Shown here in pieces: positions 41,569-53,374 of a stretch of 64,000 nt of DNA. The DNA is from Aculops lycopersici (taxonomy: Eukaryota > Arthropoda > Arachnida > Trombidiformes > Eriophyidae): the NCBI GenBank assembly GCA_015350385.1, contig WNKI01000003.1, forward strand, positions 1,211,730-1,275,729, written 5' to 3'. How positions within the stretch are numbered: position 1 is the stretch's first letter; the number at the start of each line of letters is the position of its first letter. The notes beneath the pieces were generated by a model. It made no database searches. It saw only the letters and a program-made list of their open reading frames with translations, and was not told the DNA's origin. The position numbers and the translations under genes were made by a program.

Positions 41569-42570
41569 ATGATTAGTCGTCGGCAAATAATCGAAGGCCA
41601 GCAACAGGAGCAGTTGCATCTGTTGCAACAACATGAGCATCAACACCAACACCAGCGCCACCACCAACACCAGCCAATACAAACGAAACTGCACTCGTCG
41701 TCGGGTGGCGGCTTTCATCACTCGCATCCATTGGATGGACTGAGCAACGGTAATGGCGGTGGAGGTGGTGGTCTTGGAAGTGGCGGCAGCAGTAGCGGCC
41801 AGAGTAATGGTAATAAACAAAGTACAAACAACAAAACAAGTTCCAAACTATTGCGACCTGTTGCTCGTAGTCCACAGGTGAGCTCCAGTTTGGGTCAGCT
41901 GAACAAGGCGCTAGCAAATTTGAAGCCAATCAGGCAGCAGCAGCATCAAAACCATAGAGTTAATAGGCAAAACAATATTAATTCTCGTCGTCAGTCTCGA
42001 GAGATTAACGACGAGCTTGAGCTCGGTGAGGAGGAAGAAGACAATGAGGACTTTGAGTTTTGTTGTGATGAATTTGAATTGCTAGAGAAAGTGGAGGACA
42101 TCGAGGAGTACGAGAGACGGGATAGTGATTTAATCAATGATAGCAGTGGCGGCTACAATTTTGATCCACAGGTTGTGGCCAGCGAAGAGAGTGGAATGGA
42201 TAGAATAATTAGACAGCAGCAGCAGCAGCAACAACAACAACAGAAGCAGCAGCACCACAAGCTTCAGGTAAATCGCCGAGGTATAATAGGCGAGCATCAA
42301 TTCAAATCAATTGCATCCGTTTCAACGGCCACAACAACAACGACAGCAACAGCAACCGCGCGAGAAAGTCAACAGGTGAGCGACAAGACCTCAAGCCGAA
42401 ACAACAACACCAACAGCCAAGCTAGCAACCAAGACAACGACGTCATGATCAAGAGCCAAAACCAACTGCTTGAATTGACGGAAGACTACCGAAACTTTGA
42501 TCCGTATTCAGTCTACGGCGAGGAGGACGAGGAAGAGGATGTTTGGTATTCAGAAGAGCGACTTTTCGAG
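41569..42570 (+). CDS. first coding exon of a Gln-rich, acidic protein; gene continues
   Basis: From the ATG at 41569 the frame codes 334 residues: Gln/His-rich, then Gly/Ser-rich, then two acidic ordered-looking blocks (about 145-190, with LELGEEEEDNEDFEFCCDEFELLEKV, and about 300-334, with YRNFDPYSVYGEEDEEEDVWYSEERLFE). Immediately after the last block comes a near-consensus donor, GAG|GTAAGTATTG, at 42571. Reading through adds only 31 hydrophobic, intron-like residues before a stop at 42666, so I take 42570 as the exon end. A possible acceptor at 42688 would give 44 more residues and a stop at about 42820; otherwise the next exon lies further right. The conserved-looking acidic block suggests a real protein, but I cannot name the family. 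Confidence 0.55.
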
Positions 42571-45404
42571 GTAAGTATTGTAATTATATCTTTATTTTTG
42601 TTGTTGTTGTCGAGAGGAATGATAGATGATGAGAGTTGTGTGTCTACTGCGAGTCAATGTCATTAGTCCATTGGTTTGGGAATTTCAGAGAGGCAGAGAG
42701 TTGGAAAGTGGAGAATGTAACTCCGCATTTGACTTGGGACTCGGAATGGTAGACGACTCCGCGATAGACTACCACTTTGTGTTGGCGTCGTTGAGTTTAT
42801 GTGTTCCGTTGATCGATTGATTGGTTGGTTTCTGTTTTATTACCGATAGTAAAATCTCCTTGCACATCTACAAACCTTTCGCTAGTCTGCTTTGGTTTAG
42901 TTGGTTGGTGACAAAGTCTCTATTCAATAACAAAGCAATAGGAGGTAGATGGAGTGAGCGAGTTTTCAGTGCTGCAGGTAATAATGGCAATAATAGCAGT
43001 AATAGTGATGGTAATAATAACGATCATGATAATGATTACACTGCAGCTGAAATGGCTACCGCAACGGCCACTGTTATCCCTGGCTTCGCCTTCGATTCCA
43101 TGAAGCCTTCCGAGACTCGACTTCTTTACGTTGCAACGTCGCCGTCAAAAAGGCAGAGGTGAGACAGAGAAAGAGAAAGAGAAACAGAAGAGCGGCAACA
43201 AACGACTTCCTAGTTATTTATTGTCCTTCGTTTACCTGTCGCCTCAACCTACGAGCTTTAAGTGTATCTCTTGTCTGCCAATCGACTTGGCTAGCTAATT
43301 TTCACCAAAGAAGAGAGTGGCACAGTCTCAATGGCCGGCTGGCCAGCCAGCCAGTCAGCCGCCGGTAACAGGTAGTTGCGTTTTTGTCGCTCTCGCTCTT
43401 TCTGCTTCTAGAAAAGCTAGCCGCTTGAATGTTCAACAACTTGTTGGCCGGCCACCAGTAACAGCAAGTGGCCCAACGCTGGCCGAAAAGTCGCGACGTT
43501 TAGGGGCCATAGGAGTTGAGGGTGATACTGACATTAGCATGTGCCCGCCAAAAGGGGTGAGGGTGGCGACGGCGAGAACAACAACAGCAGCAGCAGTAGC
43601 AATATCGAGAGGTGAGCAAGTGAGTGGTAAGCTGCAGGCCACCACTTGTTGCTGTCATCGGCCAATGTCATCGTTGTCAATCGTTGGCTCGGTTTACACG
43701 CTAACTCCTTGGGTTGATACATAAAAACACACAGTGAAACACAACTCGCTTAACTGAGCTTTTTCGCGCCATTTGTTTGCCATTTGCTGTTGGCCGGCTA
43801 AATGGCCGGCTGGCTGGTTAGCTATCACACACTTGCTTGCTTTGCCAGATTCAGTCAGCTACCTAAAGCGACTAAACGGCCGGTCGCCCGTCGAACTTGA
43901 TGGATGAGTTTCATAGGGCGAAAGCGAGAGGAAAGCGGCGTAAATTGGGGCAAACTTTTGGCCACCAAGCGGATGATTTGTTTTGCTGCCACCTCTTCGT
44001 TTGCGGTCCCACTCTCCAATTGTCTCGGTTCCAATCGCCGGTGAGGTGGCGAGGCCAGCGCCAAAACAGGTGGTCCCGAGTGTTGTCGTTCCGATTGACG
44101 CTGCAGTGAGGGGAGTTTTCTGGATAGAAAAAAGAAATTCCTGCTTGCGTCTTGGTAGGTAGCACCTCTTCTTCTCCATCTTCTTTCGAGCATCCAATTA
44201 GTTGCCAGCTTTAATTAGAGCAACTGCCACGACAGACAATCAGTTTTTTTTCTTCAGAGGTTCTTGTTGCGGCAATGATGGCGGCGGTGTCCAAAGATGC
44301 CAATTTAACCGAATCCCACTGAGAGTGATCACCATCGCCATCACGACGGCGATGATGATCAACGAACCCGATGAGCACAACGAGCCGGTGAGTCTGGCCG
44401 GCCCGCTAAAGAGTCCATTGTGTGCCGCTGCTCACTTGGCGCACTTTAGTCTCTGAAAGTTTCTCGGAGTTTCTTCTTCTCGTCGGTTGCAAAACTGAAG
44501 GATCGCCACGTTGATTGCGGGGATCACGAAATTTCAGCAGGAAGACATAACTAAACTCGAGCCTGATCCTCCGTTATTTTATATTGTCCTGCGACCATTT
44601 CGGAGGATCTTATTGCCGTTGCTTCTCTCGTTTAACTTTATGATTTTTCGTGTGTGAGCATATGAAAAAGAGTGAAATATGGATTGGTTACCAGAATGAT
44701 GAACGAAATGGAGACAGAGAGACAAGCGGTAGGAGAAGTGGCAAACGTGACCAATAACTCGCTAAAACTCATGGGAAATTTGACTCTCTTTTGCATCGAA
44801 TTGCTTAGATTGACTCACGGTAGAACCTGTTGCAACAGGCCGATCTGAAATAGTATTTTTCGTGAGCAGAAGCACTCCACTTTTGTGGTTACCGATGATG
44901 ATCCAACACTAACAACAACGCACAAAGCTCTACCAATTCATGAGCAAACTCCTAATCTCGACACCAGGAGACAAGATTCAAATTTGGATGTCGTAACAAA
45001 TCTCCGCTCCCTCGCCTCGAGCTATAAATTGGCCACCTGGCAAGCTAGCGAGCAAGCAAAGATCTTTTCTTTATCTCCTTTCGTTTCCTCTTGCTGTTGT
45101 TTCCCTAATTTGTCCTCCACTTCTACTGCTTCCAATTTGGATTCAATTTGGCGGCCAACTCCAAGTTTGCCTTTTTATTTATCGAATGAAACGCTAAAAT
45201 TGAAGGCTCAACGAAAAAACTAAGGCTCTGACTCAGTGGATTGCTTCCAGTTGTGTGGTGCAACCAAACGATTGGTAATGATGGTGGATGCCAACTTTAA
45301 CAATTAGATAGAAATCAATTTGTGCGCACAGGTGGGCTTATTGGTGGCAAAAATGGCTAACTGAGAGATGGAGCGAGAAGGAAAGCAATTAATTTGCCTC
45401 ATTG

Positions 45405-45430
45405 AGGTTGAGATTGAGATTGAGATTGAG
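45405..45430. repeat. GAGATT hexamer repeat
   Basis: About four tandem units of GAGATT/TGAGAT in non-coding DNA. Confidence 0.75.
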
Positions 45431-46486
45431 GTATAACTGGATCAATGATTTTGACTTCAATTTGCAACCACAAAAATAGAGTGAGAAAAGAATTTTTTGT
45501 ATGCTGGAGATACAGACAGATAGATCAAATGAGAGTAGTTGTAATAATAATAATAATAACAACTACGATTTTACCCTAAATTAAGCGGCCAAATGTTTTG
45601 AGGTTACCTCTAAGTTGAGTGGATTATCGATTGTTGTTCACCCAACTATTGGTGCTGGTGGCCACTAGAGTTATCTTGGTTCGAGCCTGCACAAGCACCT
45701 GTTAATCAGCAGCTAGCCAACTGGGCTCATGAATAGACTTCCCGTTGATTGGACTTTTCATCATTGTAATCGTGTATAGATGGTTGTCGTCATCATTATA
45801 ACTGTTGGTGCTCGAGTTGGCGCTGTTTTTTTCAGTTTCCAATTTGATATTCTAGGACACAACAACAACAACACGACACACGGTGACCAATCCAATGAAA
45901 CACGCAAATAAACACGAGCTCATGGCCTAAATTGGAACTCGCATTTGCTGCTGACCAAGCTAACTAACGAATCAGTTGTGAATGAATCCACCAGCAACTG
46001 GGGTGATTCGACAAACACCAGGAGCTCGCGCTAGTTTAACCGGCTAGAAAGGATTTGAATTGAATGGGTTTTTTCTTTCCCTCTGACTCTCGTCCTGCTC
46101 ACCTGGCCAGACAACTGCTCGCCGTTGATGATGATGACGACGATGAACAGAAATACACATGCGAAATATCCTCTCTCCAGCTCGTTTTTCCATTCTTCTA
46201 TTCTCTTTGTCGGCGGCTTACTTTTGTTGCGAGAACAGCCACGACCGAGTAACGATCGAGCGGCTTGCCGACTGCACGCTCGTTTCATAGCCTCTCGTGT
46301 GCGTGTAGCTTTTAAGCACCACACCGAGCAGTTTGATTAGCTCTCATTTGTTCGCCCAGGTAAGCGTCTCGGAGCTCGCGCGCGCCGCTCAACAGGTAGC
46401 TGGGACACACAGGCTAAGCTCGTTAGGTGTTGGATAGCAAATATTATACATTATTATGTGCACTGCCACCAGTGGCTCGCCTGGTC

Positions 46487-46517
46487 ACAACAACAACAAC
46501 AACAACAGCAGCAGCAG
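46487..46517. repeat. (CAA)n(CAG)n run
   Basis: Tandem CAA units followed by CAG units in non-coding DNA. Confidence 0.8.
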
Positions 46518-48026
46518 TAACATAATGGTCGGCCGGCTTACTATTGTTGTTACGGCATCTCGTTGCTAGTTGGTGGTTTCAATGCAAGCGACCGTCGGCA
46601 AAGAGTCGCTGCCGAACTCGTAACTTGAGTTGCTCGCGCGACGCGATTCAAATTCAGATCTAAATCCTGATTTTTTATTCAGATGACCACCAAAAGCACG
46701 TCGAGCTTGTGGGCGAAGTTTTATTTGTGCGAGCTCGAGAGTTTGCTACTGCCGCTCTTTTTACCTGCCAACGAGTCGCCCTGCGAGACCAAATCAATCA
46801 GCGGCTGACGGATGATGACGATCGAGCAGCCAGTTGCTCCCGTTTTAGTGGCTCCACTTGCACCTCATGTCCACTCTCTCGGGCAGTGCTCAATTGACCG
46901 ACCACCTGAAAGAGATGGTGGCAGTGGTGATGGTGGTGGCGACAGGTCTACGAAACAAGTGGGTGCTGTCTGTGCGCAAGGAAGAGTCGACTTGTAACCA
47001 ATCGATTGGTTTCGGTGGTGGAGGCCGTAGCCATCTATCGATGAGACTTGGCATGAATGGCATTGTCACCTTACTACTACTTCTACCACTAACCAAACTC
47101 GAGATGCTAGCTCAGATAACGAGGATCGTCAGCGAGTTGGTATTCGGTAGTTGATAGTTGATAGAAAGAGTGTTAGTCAAATCAAATCGAACCAAGAGTT
47201 CCCACTAACGAACCACCAGATTAACCAAACTTTTATTGGCTCTCTAGCCCCTAGGGCTGAGTCTATTTAACTTGGCGCCTACTTGACTATTAGTGTCCAT
47301 TTAATTGCCACACAAACCAGCTGCTTGCTGATCAGCTGATACATGTGAAGATTTGATCTTGATCAGTCAGCTAGTTGGAGGAAAAAGTTTGAAAAGGAGA
47401 GAGAGAGAGAGACCGGAAGTAGATGGAAATCTAATTGCCTTGAAGCTTTTAATACTGTTGAAAGTGTCCACTCTACCTGCTGCTGATTGCATTGTGTAAT
47501 AGGTGGATGATTTGCTTTATTGCATCTGGTAATTGCGTTTGTTCTGATTTGGAATTCAAATTCTAATCACCACCAACTCCGATCCACCTGTTTGTTGGCG
47601 CCAAGTGGTTGTCATTGATCGAGGATTAGTTTCCACACTTGCGAGTTGCAACTAGTGTGGAGTTGATTTAAAATTACCTGCTGCCGGAATAAGAGATAGC
47701 CGTTTAATTTTATCCAAGTGCTGGGTGGAAAGTACAGGATACAACAACAGCGACAACAGGCGATACCATCGGCAACATGTAGCCAATTTGTCGGTTTGGT
47801 TGCTGTTGGTGTGCTAGTTGTGCGATTTACTCGACTGGCGAGACATTAATTTCAACACGAATTCGAGACGAAGAATGGAAGAGGAGAAGAAGGAGAGAAG
47901 ACAACTGGCACTGGCAACAAGGTAATAACTCATTAGTACATTAGATTACATTGCATTACGTGATGCGAGAAGTGGGCTGCTCCAAGTGTCCGCCTCTGTC
48001 TTTTTACCTCGGAACAATAAACCGCC

Positions 48027-48068
48027 AGTTAGTCAGTCAGTCAGTCAGTCAGTCAGTCAGTCAGTCAC
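48027..48068. repeat. (CAGT)n tetranucleotide microsatellite
   Basis: About ten perfect tandem AGTC/CAGT units, with degenerate units continuing to about 48080. Confidence 0.9.
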
Positions 48069-48756
48069 CAGTCAGTTAGTCGGTTGGCAATACAGTGAGC
48101 TCACTGGCAAAAAGAGATGCCAATCAAACGGTCGGCCACTTTCTTCCGCCTCTTATCCCTCTCGTTGCCATCTATTCAGCTCAGTTGCGTTTTGTTTCAA
48201 CCATCTCTACCATTCTTCTTCTCCTTGTTCTCCTAAAGCACATTTGTTACGCAAGACGTTGTATCAATTCACCAGATAAGGTGAATTTGTTTACGATTCA
48301 AATCGAAAGCGAGAGCAAGAAGCCTGCAACACAATCGCCGACTTGGGATGATGCGCGCTCGTTGCATCTACATATCGGCAGAGCAACAGGTAGGCCGGAA
48401 AGTAACTGATTTCTCTATCTCTCTACACATGAACTCTCGATAAGCAACAAGTGTTCACTTACTCGCTCGCCCGCCCGCTCGCTCACTCACTCACCTGTTG
48501 CTACACGTGAACATGAGAGGTATGTTGGTGAAAGTGATACCGCAAACGGTTGCTCCTGATCATTGACTCGCTTACCTGTCCGCTAGTTGCGTGGCGCGCA
48601 ATTGCAGCTAGTGCGCCACGAAGAGAACAAGATCAAAACAGGTGAGCCAGTGGTGGTGATGGTGCAACAGGTTGGTAACAACAAAAACAACCAGCGCTTC
48701 CAATAGTAAATGGCATTCAAATTACACGCTTGCAACTAAATGCCGGCGTCAGCGGG

Positions 48757-48763
<7 letters not shown>

Positions 48764-48791
<28 letters not shown>
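48764..48791. repeat. (TC)n microsatellite
   Basis: Uninterrupted CT/TC run. A similar run is at about 49330-49358. Confidence 0.85.
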
Positions 48792-48794
<3 letters not shown>

Positions 48795-51305
48795 TTTGTT
48801 GAACCAACTGGCGACATGCGCTCATGTCCAACTCGACTAAAACTAACTCGGCTCACCTGACTGGATCTATGATGCAATTGATCAATCAATCGATTAGTTC
48901 GACACTTCAGCCTCTTGCCTCTTGTTGCTCGGTGGTTGCCAGCATTAGCCATTGGTAACTTCCATTCCATTTTCCACTCTCACTCCCAATATATGTAATA
49001 ACTCGCTCAATGTCTTCAATCGTCGATCAATCGATCGGCTGGCTGCTGGCGGCCGAGCAAGAGTAAAAGCGGCAGCAGCATCTCGTCGCATGGCTGTGGT
49101 TCAGGTTCCAGTTCTGGCTAGACAATTGGCCAGCTAACCTTGCTGCTCATAACTCATGAGCAACAAGCGCTCCGCTCGCCTCTTGGTTGGAATTGCTGAT
49201 GATGCTGGCACTTGTTTTTTATCTAAGCGTGCGAGCTCCCCTCGATAACAAGAACAAAAACAACAGCAACAGGTGAGCAGCCACAAATTGGATTAGAGCG
49301 AGAAGCCGGGTGCTCGCTGCTCATTTATCTTTCTCTCTCTCTCTCTCTCTCTCTCCCTCTTCCTCTGAACTTGGCCATCAACTTTTCGGCTCGGAGTCGT
49401 TTCGGTTGCCGATGCCGCTGTCGGCGTCTCGCAGCCACAACTAGAGGGAACTTTGAAGAGCCTTAGTGTTTCGGGTGCCCAACTTCGAGACAATCTTCTT
49501 AGTAGACAATTTTGTCCAGCTAGCGCAAGTAAAAGAGCATCTCTCTCCACGCCACAACAATCAGTCAGTTTGCCGATCAATCAATTTATTGGTCTCGGCG
49601 AGGAGTTTATTAGGGATGCTGCTCATATTGTGCACCTGACGTCGAGAGTTTTCTAGTGAGCATCGATCGGTTGCGCAATATGATGTTGCGGTGCCAGCCG
49701 GCCTTTGCTTTGAATGAACGCCGAGAGATAGATAGAGAAACTGGTGGGTAGGTAGGAAGTTTGACAACACCAGCCAAGCGGACGCATCGTCGTAGTCGTC
49801 GTCGTCGTCGACAATTGAACCGGTAACCCGATGAATGAAAGTTGGCTAGTGTCACGTCCGTCACTCTTTTGGCCTCTACCACTCTAAGGTAGCTTTGCCG
49901 TTGCTCATGTCTATGGCTTACAATTGGCGGTTGCCAGTACTGGTGCCCTGCTAATAGATCGGATGTATTGCCACAAAAGCATTGGCGTCCAGAAATGCGT
50001 GCGATCGCATTACACAACCGTGATCCCAGTCGTGGCCATGAATGTGTAAGTGTAAGTCTAGCCTTTGAGATTGTGGTCTCTTATCTGACTCTCTTTCTCT
50101 TTCTTTCTCTCGGAACTTCCATGCTTCAACTGATACCCTACGACTATCACATTCAGTACAGCTGCTACACTTTTCATACAACGTGTAGCAACGAGTCCAT
50201 GAGAAGTGGAGAGAGAAAGAGAGATACAAAGTAGCAGAGTAGCAACAACATGATGTCATTCAATACGAGCCAACGATGGCGCCCAGCAAGTCAGGTTTTC
50301 GCCTTTCCACTTGAGGAGAGCAGAAAGTTCAGGTTGTTGTGCTTGCTCTCGACTTTTAACTCTTTTTCGTCGGCCGGAAGCTACCACTACTGCCGCTGTT
50401 CAGCGAGAGACAAAAAGGCTCTCCCAGTTTCGGGTCATGAATTTAAACACTGCACTAAACAATCTTTCACCTCACACAATTCGCCGCTACTCCTTGGTCA
50501 GCATCAACAAGTGGCACATTAACTCGCCGACCGCAATCTAAGACTAAACACGAGAGAGCGAGGGAGCGATCAACGGCAACATTGGCGAATCATTAGGGTC
50601 ACTCACTTAATGTTATCGAACCTTTCTCCTTCGTTGTCGTGATGATTTTGTTACCCTCTTTCCTCTAACGAACAAACCGCCAACAAACTTAATCAATGTT
50701 TAAATTTGCTGAGGCGAGTCAATATGTTCCCTACTCTCTTCTATTAATTAAACCTCATTTCCTCATAGTTCACCTGTTCAGTTTTCAGTTGCTCACTTGA
50801 CCAATTTTGAGAAGCTTTCCTCTTTGCCTGGAACTAAATTCGTGTGAACTTTATGCTGCGGCTAACCTCAGAGCGATGATTCAATTAGTTGCTCACGTTG
50901 CAATGATGCTTACGATTATGATGCAACACTAAACGAAAGCGAGCAGTCGTTCGATATTTAGACCGTTAGGGCTGTCGAAGAGGCGGAACTTTAGATAATT
51001 TTATCAACTCTTCTTTTATACAAACTTTGCCTCGCTTCTTGAAAGTAAATTAGTGAACTTCTCCTTCCCCTCGTCGCGCAACTTCATTTCACTTCTCCAT
51101 CGTTCTATCTCTCTTCTGCTGACCAATCCACTCAACTCCTACACTCTCTCAAGTGAGACTCTTCGGTTCGACTTCAACTTAGAGTTGAAAAAGGGGAGAA
51201 TGCTCTCAGTTTTTTAGAATAAGTGTAAGTGTCTGTGTTGCGGAGTTTAGAATGAGCAATAAGACGAGGAAAGTAAGTTAATAATTATGTACCAGGCAAC
51301 TAGCA

Positions 51306-51986
51306 CTTTGGAACAACAATATCATTACCCTTCCACTAACTAACTACCGAGATAAATGAGAATGAATGATTGAGGAAAAGGGATGCTCTTTTACATCTGA
51401 AGTGGTGCTCACGTAAATGGCGCCATTACAAAAGTATTATCTCTCTGGATCTGTACTGTCGTGTGTCTCTCTCGTTCTCTGTAACTTGGACAAGTGTACA
51501 TTGAGCAAGCCGACGGCTTCATTGGTTGGATTGAGAGCGTCTTTGCTTGTTACTATGTCCATATCGCGCGTCAAACTTCAAAGATCGCCGCAAGCGCAAC
51601 CACCACCATTGCTACCCGCGAAGTGAACGAAGATTCTGAGGTCTCCTTCTTCATCTAGGAGTCGACTTCTTTCACTTTTATCTCACCAAACCGCCGAGAA
51701 AGACAGATGACTCCTATCATCGTCGTCGTCGTTGTCTTCGTCGTTGTTGTCCATCTAAAGCACGGTAAAGAGGAGGTTGTTAACCTGCACTGCGGTCTAC
51801 CTGAGAGCGAGCGAGAAATCCAACAAGTGGCGGTGCGAGCCGGTGAGCGACACACACACAAACACACACACACACACTAACAAGCCGGCGGCGACGATGA
51901 CGGCTGTAGACTGCAGTGGCCAAGAAGCGAGAGTTTAGTGTCACAAGCGGTGCAGCTCGGCTGGCTGTGCGTTGATGTGTGTGTGA
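51306..51986. repeat. duplicated block, left copy
   Basis: Direct repeat of 56591-57271, with a constant offset of 5285 bases and no indel. I count about seven differences in 681 bases by eye. It contains a 69-residue plus-strand frame (51417-51626), a CAACAAGTGG motif (51821-51830) and a (CA)n run near 51849-51880. A less similar stretch to its left (50838-50945) also has a partner at 56473-56580. Confidence 0.95.
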
Positions 51987-52336
51987 AAAAGAAAGAAAGT
52001 GGTGAGGAAAATTTGTATTCCTTCGCGTAGGATACATAAATTCATGTATGGTGCACCAATCGTTTTGAAATTTCCCTAAATTTGTCCATCTTGCTGGCTA
52101 GTGATTGCAAATACATGTACGTTTCAATTGTAGGATTGACTTCAACATGGTCGAGCTCATGACGTGATGTATGTCTTGTATTGACTTCAACAGTCGACAA
52201 TCTATTGGTATTGAAAGACGCAGTTGATTGGAGCTCTTGCTATTATAAATGAGCTCAGAAACGGTGCAGGTAGATCGAGAACCAACTTCATCGAGTTCGC
52301 CTCTTATAAATACTACCGCTTCTCCTAGTCTCTCTT

Positions 52337-52378
52337 CCCCACAAGTTACCTGAGTAGTCTAATTCGACAAAGTAGCGA
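52337..52378 (-). pseudogene. relic of a chemoreceptor N-terminus
   Basis: The minus strand reads YFVELDYSGNLW, matching HFAELDYSGNLW of the intact receptor in 10 of 12 positions; at the DNA level about 31 of 38 bases match. No longer alignment is visible, so this is a short remnant in the same orientation as the intact gene. Confidence 0.5.
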
Positions 52379-52606
52379 AAGAATTCAAGTGCACCCAATG
52401 AGATCTGGTCAAATAACGACACATTATTCGGCCAACGAGCAACTCAAGCCTCTGATAGTGTTCCGTGGGTAGAGTTGTGATCCCGATCGCCTGCAGGCTT
52501 TGCCATGCACATAGGCCATTCAAATAGCAGCTTTTTTTCGCCTTAACCTGCGAGCGACCGGAATCGCAGCCTTAGCCAAGACTGGGTTTTCATAGCGCAT
52601 TTTTGT

Positions 52607-52731
52607 GCCTTGAGGCACATTTTTCAGCGGTGAATCAGGCTTAAGGCACCTGTCAAGAATTTCCTGTTCCAACACTGAGCCCCGATGATTGCCTCAAGGC
52701 GTGCCTAACCCACAACACTAGCCTCTGAGGC
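52607..52731. promoter_or_regulatory. cluster of TFAP2-like palindromes
   Basis: GCCTTGAGGC (52607-52616), GCCTCAAGGC (52691-52700) and GCCTCTGAGGC (52721-52731), plus a partial GCTTAAGGC near 52639. They resemble GCC-N3/4-GGC sites bound by TFAP2-family factors. Binding is inferred from pattern alone. Confidence 0.35.
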
Positions 52732-53374
52732 ATGTCGAAATTTTTCATCACCACAAATTTTTCATTGAACTCTTCATTGAAATTCAGTGTTTTGTTTATT
52801 TATTTTAGTATTTACTTATTGATTCATTCATAACCTAATCTAAAATTTAATAACACATCTCTTTCAAGTAGATTGAAAGTAATGAGCCCACTGGACTCGA
52901 AAGTTTTCTTTTTGAATTCCGATGAAATGATTCGCTTGACACGCATAATCTCAGGTTGCCAAGAGACTGATAACACGAGACGGCGGCCGAGAGCAACAGG
53001 GTTTTCAGGGTCATAATAAGATAACAAGCAATCGATTCATCGATCCGAAACAATTGGTTCGCCTCGATATTAATCTGCCTCGTTATGCTCACTGCCTTGT
53101 TTACGCTTCTATTTGCCAATGGACTAGGCTGGTACCCGCTGCTATGCCGCTTACAAATATTCGGCTTTTGACTGTATGTTTTCGTGCTCTACTTGATGGT
53201 GTCTCTCGCGTAACTGTACGGTTTCATTCGCCACTGCTGCTGCTGCTGCTTGTGGCACCATCTCTTGCTCTCGAGCATCGGTAGACAGTCGTGCGTGGTA
53301 GCCCGTCTGGAAATTTGGACAAACTCACAAATCCCACGATGATTTTTGAATATTTAAAACACGGAACAGGTTAA

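Larger units (their letters stand above)
42667..53374. other. about 10.7 kb without a recognised gene
   Basis: May be the long first intron of the gene starting at 41569, ordinary intergenic DNA, or both. It has many simple repeats: a GAGATT hexamer run at about 45405-45430, AAT/CAA/CAG runs near 45546-45562 and 46487-46517, (CAGT)n at 48027-48068, and (TC)n at 48764-48791 and 49330-49358. It also has numerous CAGGTG/CAAGTG E-box words, the left copy of a duplicated block (51306-51986), a receptor relic at 52337-52378, and a group of TFAP2-like half-palindromes at 52607-52731. Open frames here are short and low complexity. Confidence 0.5.

Noticed and set aside
45600..45700. GGTTCGAGCC word resembling a tRNA B box
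   Set aside because: No A box, no acceptor or anticodon stem can be folded around it.
46031..47154. Several overlapping frames of 60-98 codons on both strands
   Set aside because: Mutually overlapping, many with non-ATG starts, and rich in residues coded by simple repeats; no family match by eye.
48027..48082. Regular short repeats that could suggest a CRISPR-like array
   Set aside because: It is a plain CAGT tetranucleotide microsatellite with no unique spacers, in eukaryotic DNA.
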